Source of the DNA: Bicyclus anynana
Lineage: Eukaryota; Arthropoda; Insecta; Lepidoptera; Nymphalidae
Assembly (NCBI RefSeq): GCF_947172395.1
Contig: NC_069098.1
Coordinates: forward strand, 5,015,001 to 5,079,000
DNA: 64,000 nucleotides
Direction: 5' to 3'
The notes under the pieces were generated by a model. The model saw only the letters and a program-made list of their open reading frames with translations. It did no database searches and was not told the DNA's origin. Below are positions 54,321 to 64,000 of this stretch, in pieces; the first letter of the stretch is position 1, and every line of letters begins with the position of its first letter. The translations under genes were made by a program, and so were the position numbers.

Positions 54321-55756
54321 GGCAAATGAGGACTTACGCTGGGTCAGCGAAATAATCAAAATGGTTGCATGTTTATGGTTTTAACAGAGTTTTTACACGG
54401 ATATTAAAATATAGAGATTGTACTTCATTGACCATAATCGATCACTGTAATTTGTAATTTGCCTTCTTTAAATGCATACATTTAATTGAGTTCATGGACT
54501 TAAGCATGTTTTTGTAGTGCAGTGATAATTGAATGAATGAATGGATCGTTCGGAGTAGTATTGCTAATTGCAACGAGAATTGGAGATCCTCATAACTCAG
54601 CCTAAGTCCAACTGTACCTAGATATTTCAACGTAATGATAAATGTCTTCTTCTATACTTCCTAGAAGTCCGTCTTCTATATTCTATATCTGTTTATCTTT
54701 CCACGACTTGTTACCTTTTCACGGCTAAACCTATTTTGATAATTTTTGATAATAATAGAGATGACTTAGACCTTGGAGCGGAAAATACTTAACAGAGAGC
54801 CCATATTCTGTTAACCCCATAAAACTTAATTAATCAATGTATTAAAAAAATATTTTTAATACTTTATTAAATTAGGTTATTTGGGGTAAGTAATGAAGTA
54901 TATTATATTGGTATTAGGTATATGTATAAAAAGATGCGTGACCAGACATCCCTCATTTAATAAAAGCTGCAAGTAAGTCAACTATAAAGTTATAATGTGG
55001 TGGCCAAAGCTACTCCCCCGAAAATACAAAGCTTTTTTTCTATTTTCTAAGGAAAATCATGAAAAGTCGTGTTCCCGATTACTTAGACTAGACTTTAGGG
55101 CAACCCTTCAAAAACTCCGTTAAAGATCATTCACTAAATCTTCTCTAATGAAGATATTTTTTTTTTGATTGTGTAATAGATGCTCTAGGCTCCAGAGTGG
55201 GACCGCACCGACATCACCGGAGCTTAGAAGACGTAGAAGAACTAAGGGCGGAACAACTCTAAAGGCGTTTCTTCTGAGACTCGGACCTCGACTTATACAG
55301 CCATTCTGGAGGGTAGCATAGGTCTGTTTTATATAATATCACTGCTTATATCAGTAACTAAGCATAAATACTATAAATATAATACTAAGTGTAGTTACTA
55401 TTTATAAATACCCTATACTAGCTTATGACCCACGATTTACCTTTTGAATACTATTAGTATACATACACAATACCTAATATGTATTCTGTGGTATTGTGTA
55501 AGGATAATGTGATTTTATCAATTGTTTGTTCATTTAGAAAAACAAACTAATCTTATGATTAATTTTTTGCATATTTATGACCAAACTATTGTACTTTGAC
55601 TTTAAAACTCTTTCAGAGATCAGTGTTATCATACACAAAAGCGTGTGTTCTATATGAGTATTTCTATATATTTTTTATGCGTTATTTTCTTTTATATATT
55701 ACTTCTGTACACCCTAGCCTATATCTTTATAATTTTTATTATTAGATTCTTCGTTA
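54321..55756. other. Mostly unassigned DNA
   Basis: 55190-55320 is less AT-rich (GACCGCACCGACATCACCGG, CGGACCTCGACTTATACAGC), possibly a decayed coding relic, but without a motif. The rest shows nothing. Confidence 0.35.
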
Positions 55757-55890
55757 GGTTGCCTGGAAGAGATCGCTTTTTAGCGATAAGGCCGCCTATT
55801 GTGCATTTTCTTTTTTTCCATTATTTTTCTGTATTGTATGTTTCTTTGTGGTGTAAAATAAAGTATATTTTCATTTCATTTCATTTTTAT
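55757..55890 (+). mobile_element. Jockey/CR1-like LINE 3' UTR
   Basis: GGTTGCCTGGAAGAGATCGC, ATAAGGCCGCCTATTGTGCA, AAAATAAAGTATATTTTCAT, ending in TTTCA repeats. Confidence 0.8.
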
Positions 55891-55905
55891 ATATTCATCT
55901 CTCGT

Positions 55906-55933
55906 TCATCATCATCATCATCATCATCATCAG
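55906..55933. repeat. ATC microsatellite
   Basis: Eight or so ATC units. Similar runs end the SINE-A and LINE copies. Confidence 0.9.
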
Positions 55934-56107
55934 TGGCGTGCACTTCATAGATGCAAAAACGCACTGCTTACCCTAAGGCAGAGTAAAGGTATATTTACTG
56001 TGCATAAAGACTCTATGTTGGACCACAGAATAGGTACATATTTGGAAAAGGAATTTTCCAATTTTTACTTATAGGGCATACCTTAGTTAAAAACCTATGC
56101 ACACCAC

Positions 56108-56165
56108 TGATCATCATTATCATCCGATGGACGACCACAGCTGGCCATAGGACTCCTATACACGG
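56108..56165 (-). mobile_element. RTE-like LINE 3' tip
   Basis: ATCATCATTATCATCCGATG then GGACGACCACAGCTGGCC. Confidence 0.5.
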
Positions 56166-56189
56166 AATACCGTGATGATTTGATCATAG

Positions 56190-56319
56190 GATAATGCTTC
56201 CACGAAAAATGGGTTATCTAACCCTGAAAGAACTTTTCAAATCGGACCAGTAGTTCCTGAGATTAGCGCGTTTTTTTAACAAACAAACAAACTCTTCAGC
56301 TTTATAATATTAGTATAGA
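56190..56319 (-). mobile_element. Helitron 5' half
   Basis: AAATGGGTTATCTAACCCTG, GACCAGTAGTTCCTGAGATT, TTTATAATATTAGTATAGA. The 3' end is lost. Confidence 0.8.
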
Positions 56320-57121
56320 TAATTTTCAATACACAGAAATTAAGTTTCTAAAATTTTACTGTAATAGTCTTGTATTCGTATTATTGTATGTAGTATTATA
56401 TAGTAGATATACGAGTGTGATCCAAATACCCAGTAATGATACCTCTAAGAAATGACAATCGTGGTCTTATTGAAATAAGAAGTTCAATTTGCGAACGTAA
56501 TTATCTTACATCATGATTTGCAGTAAATAGGATTCTATAAAAAATACAATTACAACTTAAGTTTGACGTCCACCGACTAAAGTGCGTACCGTCCGAGTGG
56601 TCATATACTACGTAATATAATGTGGAAAGACTGTGAACGTGTAGCTTTAAATTTATAAAGGGTTTCTTTCGATAACGATTTTGTCAGATTAGTTAATGAT
56701 CACGGATATCAAAGCGTCAGCTTAAGCGTTTTCTATTTTCTTTGTTAATGATAGTTATACGTACTTAAGTACCAAATAATATAAATAGTATTCGAATTTA
56801 TTAACCAAGTCCACGAAAGTTCTAAGCCAATAACTAGTTTTAGCATTGGGGTACCGACTTTACTTACATATTGTAATAAACTTATTCAACAAACCTATGG
56901 TTTAGTTTTAAGAGCGAAGAAATATCATTTATCCAAATATCAGGCTCCTAACTTTTCCAGAATCTGAGATCCAGAACCATTTGTAACCACCTAATTACAT
57001 ATTGCACACTCATAATGAATAGATTGATTGATAGATACCTTAAACTAAAAAATTAGCCAAAATATTTTATACTTACTATAAAAATTTACGTCGGATTTTA
57101 ATAAACATACATATTGTAAAG
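56320..57121. other. Unassigned AT-rich DNA
   Basis: Nothing recognised. Confidence 0.4.
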
Positions 57122-57422
57122 AGCCGTGATAGCCCAGTGGATATGACCTCTGCCTCCGATTCCGGAGGGTGTTGGTTCGAATTCGGTCCGGAGCATGTAC
57201 CTCCAACGTTTTAGTTGTGTGCATTTTAAGAAATTAAATATATCACTTGTCTCAAACGATGAAGGAAAAACATCGTGAGGATACCTGCATACCAGAGATT
57301 TTTTTCAATTCTCTGCGTGTGTGAAGTCAACCAATCCGCATTGGGCCAGCGTGGTGGACTATTGGCCTGACCCCTCTCATTCTGAGGAGACTCAGCAGTG
57401 AGCTTAATGTTGGTTGATAATG
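57122..57422 (+). repeat. SINE-A, full length
   Basis: Head AGCCGTGATAGCCCAGTGG, B box GTTGGTTCGAATTCG, body and GTTGGTTGATAATG tail. Confidence 0.92.
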
Positions 57423-57909
57423 TAACATAACTTAACATCGTTCGGAACCCTATTCAAGCGATTTGAACTCGCACTTTTCCGGTTTTATATTAATTACGAA
57501 GACTAAATCTCATCAACGTATTATACAGCTACGAGTAAGTCAATTTTGAAATAGCGAAAGTTACTGAGTACAAGCTCTCAACGTGCTTCAAAAAACATGA
57601 ATAGAAAGAGAGATTTTCTTTTCATAAAACTGTATACAGCGGATTTGTTTTCTTTATTAAGAGCCACTTTTCATCACGAGGCTTTTCAGAGCGGAAACAC
57701 TCCCCCTCCCCCCTCCTCCCTCCCACCTTCAACCCACTGTAGTTACCCTGTCTCCACTGTGTATTCAGTGTATCAGTATATTTATATATTTTTAACCGAC
57801 TTCAAAAAAAAGGAGGAGGTTTCTCAATTCGACCGTATATATTTTTTTAAGGTTTGTTTTGTATCCTATTAACTATAAAGGAAATTTTTATTTTTTTTAA
57901 ATGCATGCT
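57423..57909. other. Unassigned DNA with C-rich run
   Basis: A pyrimidine-rich run at 57700-57735 and an AACCGACTTCAAAAAAAAGG core at 57793. Confidence 0.4.
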
Positions 57910-58226
57910 TATTTATTTTTTATTCTATACAGGTTAGCCCTTGACTAGAATCTGACCTGATGGTAAGTGATGATGCAATGTAAGATGGAGGCGGGCTAAC
58001 TTATTAGGAGGAGAATGAAAATTCGGTTTTTACTCGACATCCTACCGGAACGCTAAATCGCTTGGCGGTACGTCTTTGTCAGTAGTGTGGTAACTAGCCA
58101 CGGCCGAAGCCACCCACCAGCCAGACTTGGACCATTTAAAAAACCTTAATCGGCCTAGCCGGTGATCGAACCCAGGACCTCCGTCTTGTAAATCCACCGC
58201 GCATACCACTGCGCCACGGAGGCCGT
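57910..58226 (-). repeat. SINE-B, full length
   Basis: Tail, body with a 20-bp deletion, B box (GGGTTCGATCACCGGC on minus), A box and GGCCTCCGTGG start. Confidence 0.94.
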
Positions 58227-59065
58227 CAAACATCATATCTCCATCTTAAAATGTGTCATATACGCATCCTGATAATTATGACGTAGTCAAGTTTTACGTA
58301 TTTTAAAATGCAAGGCGTGTGTTACATGGATAGTCGAAATTATTTGAATTATTTTCTATGAAAACATAATTTTTTTTTTTTAAATATTAGTTACTCTAGA
58401 CTCGTCAACACCTTGAAGTTATGGTAAATACTCCCAAGCATCCTGTATATCTATGAAGTGTACACCATCGTTTATTCCCGCATTCACACGGGAATCGGAA
58501 CTACGTGGGAAAAACCGGGTTTCTGCCAGTCAACATAAAGCACGCCTCGAAGCTCTGCGATCTTAGTCCAATAAAAACAATTGTTTATGGAAAATTTAAT
58601 AAAGCGACGATTTGTTAATCAAATGAGATACCAACTGAACGGCTCGTAATTACAAGTATATTGTTTTATCATTGTTGACATAATTTACTTATAAAGCAGC
58701 TAAGTTAGATCCTTCTGCGTGGAATAATTATAGCTTTAATTGTTTCGTAACATAATAAAGGTGTAGTAAAATAAACCGATTTAACACAAAGATAGGTACA
58801 GTGTAGATTTTCTTAGTCAATAGCAGGCTAGCGATTAATTGCTACAAAATACATATTAAAATTAAGCCTAACCATGATGCAACACAAACCACAGTTGGCT
58901 TTACTGTGCTCTGGTTATTATTCATATACAATATTAACAAAATTAAATAACAAACAAAAAGAGAAAAGACAAAAAAGAACAATCATTAGCGGGTAGTAAA
59001 ATAAAAAACATAATTATTGTGAAAAAATAATGATAAAAAATCTAAATTTTCTAAATGCCGTATCA
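58227..59065. other. Unassigned AT-rich DNA
   Basis: Nothing recognised. Confidence 0.4.
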
Positions 59066-59300
59066 AAATACTTGGACCGAGATCACGAGATTACTGCCAA
59101 ACGGAATGTTGAGTCAACTACTATTGTTCCGATGGTTGTTTCAGTCAATGGTCTTATAGCGAAAAGCTTCGACCAACTGTTGGATCAAGAGTCGGATACA
59201 GAAGGCAGTGATTCTTGAGACGGCGCGTAGGTATTGTGAAGAGGTTCCTCACTCTGGAGCCCTGACCACCGGTTACTTGGGCACTCAAATGTCCCGCAGC
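59066..59300 (+). mobile_element. LINE C-terminus (DIAVP family) and 3' UTR
   Basis: KYLDRDHEITAKRNVESTTI then VPMVVSVNGLIAKSFDQLLD, stop at 59219, and a GC-richer 3' UTR (CACTCTGGAGCCCTGACCAC). Confidence 0.75.
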
Positions 59301-59682
59301 GGTAGGGTTTATTTTTTTATAATTTTTAGTAGTGTGTTTATATTAACATTGTTAAAATTAAAAAAAATATAAATAAATAAATGAGAGAACTTTTCCAAAA
59401 ATCTTTTTCTAAATGGGGATGGGCCCCGGCCCTGGCATACCCTAACCACAATTTAGTTACATCTAAAAAAAATCTTGATAATTCTACATTAATAATGAAT
59501 ATTATAATGAAATCATTACATAATCAAAAAAAGGTTGCTACAACATTTTAAGACATTTTTAATTCATCTTTAATTTGTCCTCAAAGCAACCCCGAAGGGA
59601 CCAGCAAAGATCGATGCACCACGGAGGCCGTCAAAAATAACTTTGTACATTAAGTGGTTTTAGATATTTCGCGATTTACCTA
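59301..59682. other. Unassigned AT-rich DNA
   Basis: A 17-bp SINE-B head scrap (CACCACGGAGGCCGTCAAA) at 59617. Otherwise nothing. Confidence 0.4.
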
Positions 59683-59854
59683 TCTATACTAATATTATAT
59701 AGAGGAAAACTTTGTTTGTATGTTTATTTGCTTGTAATGAAAAGGCTCAAAAACTACTAGGGTAGGGCAGGGTAGGGGTAGGGTAGGTATAGCGTAGGGG
59801 TAGTTGAATGTTTACATCGAGTTTCACGCGAACGAAGTCGCGGGCATCCGCTAT
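59683..59854 (+). mobile_element. Helitron with short GGGTAG array
   Basis: A^TCTATACTAATATTATATAG to the hairpin CGCGAACGAAGTCGCGGG and CATCCGCTAT (CTAG changed to CTAT). 59760-59805 holds about seven GGGTAG-type units. Confidence 0.85.
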
Positions 59855-59939
59855 ATTTATATATAGAGGCTTGATAGTGATAAATTATCGCTGATAATTA
59901 TAATGAACTAGAGTATCTGCAATTCTACAGTCATATCGG

Positions 59940-60590
59940 TACAAACTATGCGTAACTAGAATTGGCACACAAAAACCTACCAATTCTACGCTTAAAAAAT
60001 CAACAGACACATATCAAACTGTCCTATTTTTTTTTAAATTTGATTCGCCGCCAAAAATAACTACGAGTAACAAAGGTATATTATTAATACAAAGGTATAT
60101 TATTAATGCGTCTATTATTTAATTAAGTATGGATGGAATCAACCCATATACGGCTCACTGCTGAACTCGAGTCTCCTTTCAGAATGAGAGGGGTTAGGCC
60201 AATAGTCCACCACGGTGGCCCAATGCGTATTGGCAGACTTCACACACGCAGAGAATTAAGAAATTCTCTGGTGTGCAGGTTTCCTCACGATGTTTTCCTT
60301 CAGCGTTTGAGACACGTGATATTTCATTTCTTAAAATGCACACAACTGAAAAGTTGGAGGTGCATGCCCGGACCGGAGTCGAACCCACACCCTCCGGAAA
60401 CGGAGGCAGAGGTCATATCCGCTGGGCTATCACGGCTCTTTTATCAAAACTATGCGTAACTAGAATTTGCACACAAAAACCTACATATATCAAGCTGTCC
60501 TATTTTTTTTAATTTGATTCGTCGCCAAACTTTAACTACGAGTAACTATATTATTAAAGTTTCTATTATTCAACTAAGTAGGTAGAAATA
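59940..60590. repeat. Tandem duplication flanking a SINE-A
   Basis: 59940-60128 and 60446-60590 share AAACTATGCGTAACTAGAAT, GCACACAAAAACCTAC, CTGTCCTATTTTTTTT, GATTCGCCGCC/GATTCGTCGCC and AACTACGAGTAAC. A 20-bp direct repeat (CAAAGGTATATTATTAAT, twice) sits in the first unit only. Confidence 0.85.
60138..60438 (-). repeat. SINE-A, full length
   Basis: ATCAACCCATATACGGCTCA to GGGCTATCACGGCTC. Near-consensus, between the two halves of the local duplication. Confidence 0.93.
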
Positions 60591-60880
60591 TTAATCGTTT
60601 AAATATATTAGCCTAGAATTCGTCAGTCTAATTATAATCGATATTTGAATTATTTATATATGTAATGGCATTGATAAAAAAGCTATCTTATCGCATTCAA
60701 TCTAGACTTGATCGAAAAGCAGGGTTATGTGTTAACTTTTTATTTTATTAATAGTTTTGGTGACCTAGGTTTATTATTAGGATGGCCAGCTGCATAGGCG
60801 GCCTTGCTAGAATGTTTTACAAAGTTATTTAAACAATCAAGTTATTCGTAACCGTTTCCGTATGCGTGAGTTGGTACCAA
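60591..60880. other. Unassigned DNA
   Basis: Nothing recognised. Confidence 0.35.
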
Positions 60881-61018
60881 TTTTTTTTAAACAATATTTG
60901 CCATATCTTTTAAATATGACCAGTCCCTCTTCAATTCGGTAAAGACTGTGTTAAGGGGATCGAACCACCACCTCTCGGTGATGAGTTTGGCCCCTTTACT
61001 ACTGAGCTAATGAGGCTT
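60881..61018 (-). repeat. SINE-C
   Basis: Minus: AAGCCTCATTAGCTCAGTAG, CTCATCACCGAGAGGTGGTG, GTTCGATCCCC, ending in an A run. Confidence 0.8.
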
Positions 61019-61218
61019 AGATTAAGACTTTTTTGACTAGTAAAACTATTCGTGAAAAATCCTATTTTCCTTTTTCCCAATTTTGTCTATTTTAATGTAC
61101 CTACATAATTTTTGTTATCATTTTTGATTCATCTTTTATTTATGAATTAAATCATAACTAATATTTCCGTACGTTAGTATTTAATTCAGCTCATTTAATT
61201 TATTATTATTTTTATGTT

Positions 61219-61462
61219 CCTAACTTGTTAGGAGGGGGATGAAAATCCACATCCATTTCGGTTTCTACACGGCATCGTACCGGAACGCTAAATCGCTTGG
61301 CGATACATCTTTGCCGGTAGGGTGGTAACTAGCCACGGCTGAAGCCTTCCACCAGTCAAACCTGGACCAATTAAGAAACCTCAATCGGTCTAGCCGGGGA
61401 TCGAACCCAGGACCTCCGTCTTGTAAAATCCAACGCGCATACCACTGCGCCACGGAGGCCGT
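61219..61462 (-). repeat. SINE-B, tail missing
   Basis: Head (A and B boxes) and body present. It stops at CCTAACTTGTTAGGAGG on plus, so the 3' end is lost. Confidence 0.93.
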
Positions 61463-61498
61463 CAAAAATATTTTTTGGCTGGGAATAAGATTTCACAA

Positions 61499-61538
61499 AG
61501 CCTATTTTAAAGGCTGTATTAAGCCTTTAAAATAGGCT
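61499..61538. repeat. Perfect hairpin, 17-bp arms and 6-nt loop
   Basis: AGCCTATTTTAAAGGCT, loop GTATTA, then exact complement. Confidence 0.93.
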
Positions 61539-61884
61539 GATTCTAATAATGGTTGTACCTTTATTCAAAATCCCGACATATAGGTATGTTTTATATGACC
61601 AGGGTCGTCACATTTTCCTTTTTCGGCCTACCATTGAATACAGGGTCGAAGTACGGTTAGACGACATTATACAGTGTAATATTTATTGCCTATAATTAGT
61701 GGTCTAACCGTTATTTTGCGGAGGGCAATGTAAGAACCTTGGATATTCTATTTCAGTTAAAGCGACACGATTGCCTTCGATCGGCTCTCTTATAACTTCA
61801 TTAATACATTGTTACTGAACTAATTAATTTAATGGATATCACAGATACCTGTAACGTCCGGTTCCGTATAATGTAGTTTACTTC
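61539..61884. other. Unassigned DNA
   Basis: Nothing recognised. Confidence 0.35.
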
Positions 61885-62192
61885 GTCGTCATCAACCCAT
61901 ATTCGGCTCACTGCTGAGCTCGAGTCTCCTCTCAGAATGAGCGGGGTTAGGCCAATAGTCTACCACGCTGGCCCAATGCGGATTGGTAGACTTCACACAC
62001 GCAGAGAATTAAGATAATTCTCTGGTATGCAGGTTTCCTCACGATGTTTTCCTTCACCGATTGAGACACATGATATTTAATTTCTTAAAATGCACACAAC
62101 TGAAAAGTTGGAGGTGCATGCCCCGGATCGGATTCGAACCCACACCCTCCAGAATCGGAGGCAGAGGTCATATCCACTGGGCTATCACGGCT
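61885..62192 (-). repeat. SINE-A, full length
   Basis: Near-consensus. GTAGTTTACTT (61873-61883) and GTAGTTACTT (62194-62203) flank it, one base gap. Confidence 0.93.
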
Positions 62193-62239
62193 CGTAGTTA
62201 CTTAGCATATTGGAATAGCATGGTTTAGCTAATATATAT

Positions 62240-62382
62240 ATTCTTTCGCAACACTGCCGATGGTCCGCGCGGGCCGGGAGGAAGTAGTGATGCCCCGATC
62301 GCACGACTTCACATCCGCGCAGTCCGTTCCCCCGTCGCCCGCATATCATGGGAGTGTCATCAACGAACTTGCTAAGCTATAG
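62240..62382. mobile_element. GC-rich MITE M9, left end degraded
   Basis: GCAACACTGCCGATGGTCCG, CCCCCGTCGCCCGCATATCA, GGGAGTGTCATCAACGAACT, GCTAAGCTATAG: complement of the 40677-40866 copy. Confidence 0.87.
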
Positions 62383-62444
62383 GTTAAAACACTTATAATG
62401 AAACGGCGTCTGTGTGAAAAATGGGATGTTGAACAAAATCCTCT

Positions 62445-62700
62445 TTATTATGAAACACGGCTAAAACTCACGTGAACTTCTCCTAAACTTCTCTCAACGC
62501 GCGCTGCGAGCGGCCGCGCGCCGCTTTGTCGCAGTTTGGATCGTGCCGCGTTACAAGAACCAGCTCATGACTAAGGGCCCCATATGGGTTCGAAACTAGT
62601 CAGGCATACTCCGACGTTGTATCACGTGAGTTTTAGCCGTGTTTCATAATTAATTAATATGAATAACACTCACGATACTTTAAATTCTTAAATCCTCAGC
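62445..62700. mobile_element. MITE M6 with 31-bp inverted repeats
   Basis: GAAACACGGCTAAAACTCAC (62452-62471) pairs with GTGAGTTTTAGCCGTGTTTC (62626-62645). The repeat arms are about 31 bp with two mismatches. GC-rich core (GCGCGCTGCGAGCGGCCGCG). Confidence 0.82.
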
Positions 62701-62972
62701 CATGGGATATAAATCATTCCATCCTCACTCCACAAAGAAAATTAAAATCGAAGCTGTTCTTTAGGACTTCCAAGGAAAATTAACGCGACTATAGGAAATA
62801 TAAAAAATTCGTTCCACACAACAAAAGCACAATCTTTAGAGGCTCCAACCTTCCAAAGCCATCACTTTCCAAACTTCATAGTTACCCACCGTAATACTTG
62901 CCTTTTGTAGAAGCATGGGCTGACAATCTTCTAGCCTTTATACAATGACGAAGATCTAGCTATCATAGACTC
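62701..62972. other. Probable LINE 3' region, diverged
   Basis: 62915-62960 resembles 26905-26955 (GCAT..GCTG.CAA.CTT...GCTTTTAT). No clear class. Confidence 0.35.
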
Positions 62973-63224
62973 TTACTCTATATCATCATCATCATCATCA
63001 TCAACACTCTGTATCCGTCCACGCTGGACATAGGCCTTTCCGAGAGCGCGCCACCACACACGATCCTCCGCCTTCCTCATCCAGCCACTTCCCACTAACT
63101 TCTTGATGTCGTCGGACCATCTAGCTGGAGGGCCTACACTTCGCTTGCTGATACGTGGTCTCCACTTAAGAACACGTCTGCCCCAGCGGTCATCTGTTCT
63201 GCGATAAATATAGCACACTGCCAC
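62973..63224 (-). mobile_element. RTE-like LINE C-terminal ORF, intact 83 codons
   Basis: MAVCYIYRRTDDRWGRRVLK, WRPRISKRSVGPPARWSDDI, KKLVGSGWMRKAEDRVWWRA, LGKAYVQRGRIQS then an Asp run from the ATC tail. This is the C-terminus of an RTE-like LINE polyprotein, another subfamily than 8163 and 14321. 5' truncated, so not functional. Confidence 0.83.
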
Positions 63225-63239
63225 TTCTGTTTGCTTATC

Positions 63240-64000
63240 ATTTGGGCAACGTCGATTAATTTAGTAAATTAATTAATTATCATCTGATCTAAATATAGCA
63301 TTTCCTTAAAATAGCTTTATAGTAGAAATAAAAATAAATATAGGTGATAAAGCCGCGTAACGGATTCACAATCCATTTGGATACATAAATAAATATTAAA
63401 ATCTGCAATTAAATATACATATATACCTAATATATCTGCAATAATCTTAATGTCCTTTAATCGCGGTTTAAATAAGCAGGAAGAAAGCAAAATCTATAAA
63501 ATTTACCAATATTTAACATTATGTTGTATGGCTGTACAAATCTTCACTATTCGAGTTGGTGATTTAAAAAGATGGTAAGTGGAAGGACACAAGGGGGAAG
63601 AAAGGTTAAAGAAGAAATGGTTGGAGTGTATAAAAGAGTATATAAGGAGAAGATGATGATTCGAGTAATTTATATCTAAGATTAAACCATCTGGTTGGTT
63701 GGTAGGAATTATGTGGTTGATAGCAGTAGCGAAGGCTGAAATTTTCTAGTAGGTAACCCGTTCATGTGTTTTTAGGTCTGAATGACCAAACGAGTATCAT
63801 ATATATTGCATTTTAGTTGCGCGGAGGCTTTTGTTGTACAGATTGTAGAAATGCTGTAGTAATAAACCTATTTGGAGGGTATAAAATACATTACAATATG
63901 AATGTATGGATTTTTAAAAGGTAGCCCGATAGGAATCGTATACCTACACCACCCCCTGACTTGGAAGAGCACGTTAAAAGCTAAGGTATGTACATATATT
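63240..64000. other. Unassigned DNA with possible LINE relic
   Basis: 63570-63660 (GGACACAAGGGGGAAGAAAG, AATGGTTGGAGTGTATAAAA) could be a frameshifted LINE tail of the RGRPKKRWxECIKE kind. Otherwise nothing. Confidence 0.35.

Noticed and set aside
60133..60459. 108-codon ORF on plus
   Set aside because: Entirely SINE-A read in one frame. Similar ORFs arise from other SINE-A copies.
11393..62192. CRISPR-like direct repeats
   Set aside because: The repeats are about 300 bp, in both orientations and widely spaced: dispersed SINEs in a eukaryotic genome.

Overview
The window is AT-rich eukaryotic nuclear DNA, almost certainly from a butterfly or moth. The evidence is one intron-split arylalkylamine N-acetyltransferase gene of insect type, embedded in a dense layer of lepidopteran-style repeats: tRNA-derived SINEs, small Helitrons ending in CTAG after a GC-rich hairpin, RTE- and jockey/CR1-like LINE 3' ends, and many short inverted-repeat elements (MITEs). 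No bacterial operon, CRISPR array, viral genome or free-standing tRNA/rRNA gene was seen.

Host gene. Five exons on the minus strand (42532-42452, 20388-20267, 18993-18813, 15276-15071, 2933-2747) join in frame through GT-AG introns into one 258-residue GNAT-fold protein of the insect AANAT family. A TATA box at 42676-42667 and an initiator near 42646 lie 30 bp apart, giving a 5' UTR of about 114 nt. The gene spans about 40 kb, but only 777 bp is coding. The introns (about 22.1, 1.3, 3.5 and 12.1 kb) are mostly repeats and unrecognised sequence. The 3' flank (1-2746) holds a MITE inside a SINE inside a Helitron.

Repeat layer. Two tRNA-derived SINE families dominate. SINE-A (about 300 bp, ending in a TGATAATGATGA-type tail) has about 22 copies or fragments. 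SINE-B (about 310 bp, A-rich tail) has about 18. Two rarer tRNA-like families are also present. Helitron termini (A^TCTATACTAATATTATAAAG ... hairpin-CTAG^T) recur about 20 times, and two copies carry a GGGTAG-type G-rich minisatellite. LINE remains include a 5'-truncated RTE element with an open reading frame and an 11-bp target duplication (34031-34906), a jockey/CR1-like 3' end (48588-49340), and many pieces of an RTE-like C-terminus. At least eight MITE-like families are recognisable by inverted repeats.

Upstream of the gene (about 42.7-64 kb) no cellular exon was recognised; this part is repeats and unassigned AT-rich DNA. A 200-N gap (27813-28012) interrupts a SINE-B in intron 1. The most interesting structures are nested and rearranged repeats and two repeats lying about 50 bp from host splice acceptors. 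I did not find a convincing new multi-gene system.
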